This document shows positions 41,889 to 43,244 of a stretch of 43,244 bases of DNA, piece by piece. How positions within the stretch are numbered: position 1 is the first letter of the stretch; each line of letters opens with the position of its first letter. This DNA comes from an uncultured Bacilli bacterium. Lineage in GTDB: Bacteria; Bacillota_I; Bacilli_A; RF39; UBA660. The DNA is taken from NCBI GenBank assembly GCA_948629335.1, contig CAPHZB010000005.1, positions 1 through 43,244 of the forward strand, given 5' to 3'. Under the pieces are notes generated by a model. It searched no databases. It was given only the letters and a program-made list of their open reading frames with translations, and was not told the origin of the DNA. Made by a program: the position numbers and the translations under genes.

Positions 41889-42806
41889 TAGCTTTTGTAA
41901 TTCTTCTATTGATAAGGATGTTGCCTCACTAATTTGTTCAATAGGAAACTCCATTCGTAGTAAGTTTTGTGCAATTTCCACCTGTTTCTTATATTCACCC
42001 TTTTCCATTCCCTTTTCCATTCCAAGTGCTTCAGCTTTTTCTATAGCTTCTTCTAAAACAGACTCTCTTTCTAACTCTGCTCTTGAATATTCTTCATACA
42101 TCTCTATTACTTCTTTATCTCGACTATATTGTTCTACCTTTTCCTCTAGTAAATCTCTTGCCTCTTTTTCCATTAAATCCTCTCCTAAAGCCTTATCGAA
42201 TTCTTCTTTTGTTGTTGCCATAATCACTGTGCACCATCTGGCTAACTTTGTTTCTTCTTTAGTGTAACAGATTTTTTTTGCTTTTTCCATATTTACTAAG
42301 TCGATTTGAAACTTTTCCGTCAAAATCTTTCCATCTTCATTTTTTAAGTAATAACTTTCCTTTACTCTCTTTTCCTCTTTTCCTCTCATTAAATTGATTT
42401 GTAACGTTCTTTTAATCCTTGCATATTTACTATAGCTATCTTTTTTCTCTTCTTTTTTTCTTAGCTTTAACTGTCCTGCATGTACCTTACTCGCAAAGAT
42501 AACATTTCGATTAATAATTCCACTCGATATCTCATTTTGTAGTTCAATATTTACTTTTTCTCCTTCTATGTCGACTAATAAATCGATTTGTTTATTGGCT
42601 TCTTTTTTATGTTCTATAATAAGATTTCTACTTAATATTTCAACATGTCCTCTTATCCTACTTAAAGGAACTTCTAAATAACAGGCTAAAAAATTTTCTA
42701 AGATAATGATATTATCTGTATTATTAAAAATATTACAAAATACGTAATCAAAAGTAATTGGAATGATTTTTCCTTCTTCTAATTGTTCTTCTCTTGTTGT
42801 ACTCAT
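41880..42806 (-). CDS. Rpn-family PD-(D/E)XK nuclease / putative transposase
   Basis: 309 aa from ATG at 42806 (MSTTREEQLEEG), which has AAAGGAG 6 nt upstream. Family motif: ITFDYVFCNIFNNTDN, then the nuclease strand KQIDLLVDIEGEKVNIELQNE (D...E-x-Q replacing E-x-K) and IINRNVIFASKVHAGQLK. The C-terminus carries the typical EALGMEKGMEKGEYKKQ repeat and a short helical SIEELQKLD end. Rpn proteins promote recombination in E. coli and some act in phage defence. It is solitary; no insertion-sequence ends noted. Confidence 0.85.
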   Translation of the reverse strand: MSTTREEQLEEGKIIPITFDYVFCNIFNNTDNIIILENFLACYLEVPLSRIRGHVEILSRNLIIEHKKEANKQIDLLVDIEGEKVNIELQNEISSGIINRNVIFASKVHAGQLKLRKKEEKKDSYSKYARIKRTLQINLMRGKEEKRVKESYYLKNEDGKILTEKFQIDLVNMEKAKKICYTKEETKLARWCTVIMATTKEEFDKALGEDLMEKEARDLLEEKVEQYSRDKEVIEMYEEYSRAELERESVLEEAIEKAEALGMEKGMEKGEYKKQVEIAQNLLRMEFPIEQISEATSLSIEELQKLDR

Positions 42807-43244
42807 TTGTATCTCCTTTCTAAAGTGATTTTTCTTCACTGACTCACATTGTAAACCATTCTTTTTCTCTTGTAAAATGAATAAAATGTTCTATTTGAAG
42901 AGATATATTTACAGATATTTAAAAAGAGAAAACATATTTTTTAAATCTATATAAATAGATGAAGCAAAAAGGGAGATTTAGATAAAATTGAAAAAAATAC
43001 ATTCATCTAAATACGTTCATCTCCAAAATTAAAATGATCCCAATTTAATTGAAATCTATAAAAAATATGTAAAGAAAATTTAAAATATGAGTATCTTCTT
43101 TCTTCTCGTTTACATATTCATATGATTTCTACAAAAAGATAAATTACAAATATCCTATTATTTCATTTAGCTACAATGTAATACATTGCAAATCGAGTAG
43201 AGAAAATTAAATAAAGATTTTCTCTATTTAATTTGTCCCTCTCA
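42807..43244. other. Non-coding right end, about 440 bp
   Basis: I find no ORF with a ribosome site. Contents: the Rpn ribosome site (42812-42819); AT-rich DNA; a perfect 15-bp palindrome CAATGTA-A-TACATTG at 43174-43188; and, near the edge, two overlapping stems sharing sequence: GAGAAAAT/ATTTTCTC and AAATTAAATA/TATTTAATTT (about 43199-43235). These exclude each other, so an attenuator-like switch or a terminator of an off-window gene is possible. Confidence 0.5.

Noticed and set aside
1..43244. tRNA, rRNA, CRISPR or insertion-sequence ends
   Set aside because: None seen: no T-loop/anticodon pattern, no regular spacer repeats, no transposase with paired ends; the Rpn gene alone has no visible terminal repeats.

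Overview
The window is AT-rich (about 30% GC by eye) and almost wholly coded on the minus strand: every gene but one, a 54-codon Cys-rich ORF, reads leftward. AGGAGG-type ribosome sites, TTGACA/TATAAT promoters, U-tract terminators, the standard code and the order mrnC - rlmB - sigH-like sigma factor point to a low-GC Bacillota. An anaerobic, probably gut-dwelling member of the Bacilli/Erysipelotrichia side is likely (inference from pyruvate phosphate dikinase, a 2-hydroxyacyl-CoA dehydratase activase set and formate-THF ligase). I see no tRNA, rRNA or CRISPR.

Layout from left to right. (1) 1-16.6 kb, mostly core: a partial XRE regulator, ppdK, xerC, an orphan 574-aa coiled-coil protein, topA, a three-gene dehydratase activase-related set, a small Cys-rich gene sharing a two-way terminator, two coiled-coil proteins with matching tails, then sigH-like, rlmB, a rhodanese lipoprotein, mrnC and rlbA/ylqF-type GTPase rbgA. 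(2) 16.6-21 kb, an accessory island: a deoxyribosyltransferase-like enzyme, a small mobile-element-type protein behind a hairpin that masks its ribosome site, KilA-N, TmrB-like ATPase, DUF1016 nuclease and an orphan gene. Two copies of a ~210-bp element with the same internal spacing, each opening with a micro-ORF, separate these genes, and a decayed copy of the small protein lies at the far side. (3) 21-28.4 kb, accessory and partly decayed: orphan proB, an acetyltransferase-like gene, tsaC/sua5, a GH16 glucanase broken by two A-run frameshifts, and a block with a purine-nucleotide theme (an MTH1-type Nudix domain fused to a PurA/PurZ-like synthetase interrupted by one in-frame TAA, a GNAT, an ITPase-like protein, a UDG-superfamily protein). 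(4) 28.4-33.5 kb: an orphan 890-aa protein with LRR-like stretches, Nudix, AAA ATPase, a small conserved protein and an SDR. (5) 33.5-43.2 kb: an operon alr - ATP-grasp ligase - asnB - asnB - small gene - fhs that looks like a cell-wall cross-bridge module (racemase, D-Asp-ligase-like enzyme, amidotransferases), then an Rpn-family nuclease and ~440 bp of non-coding DNA.

The most unusual items are the repeat/micro-ORF modules of the 17-21 kb island, the Nudix-PurZ-like fusion and its neighbours, and the racemase/ligase/amidase operon. Several genes carry single-base indels in homopolymers, so either real decay or uncorrected assembly errors must be considered before calling them dead.
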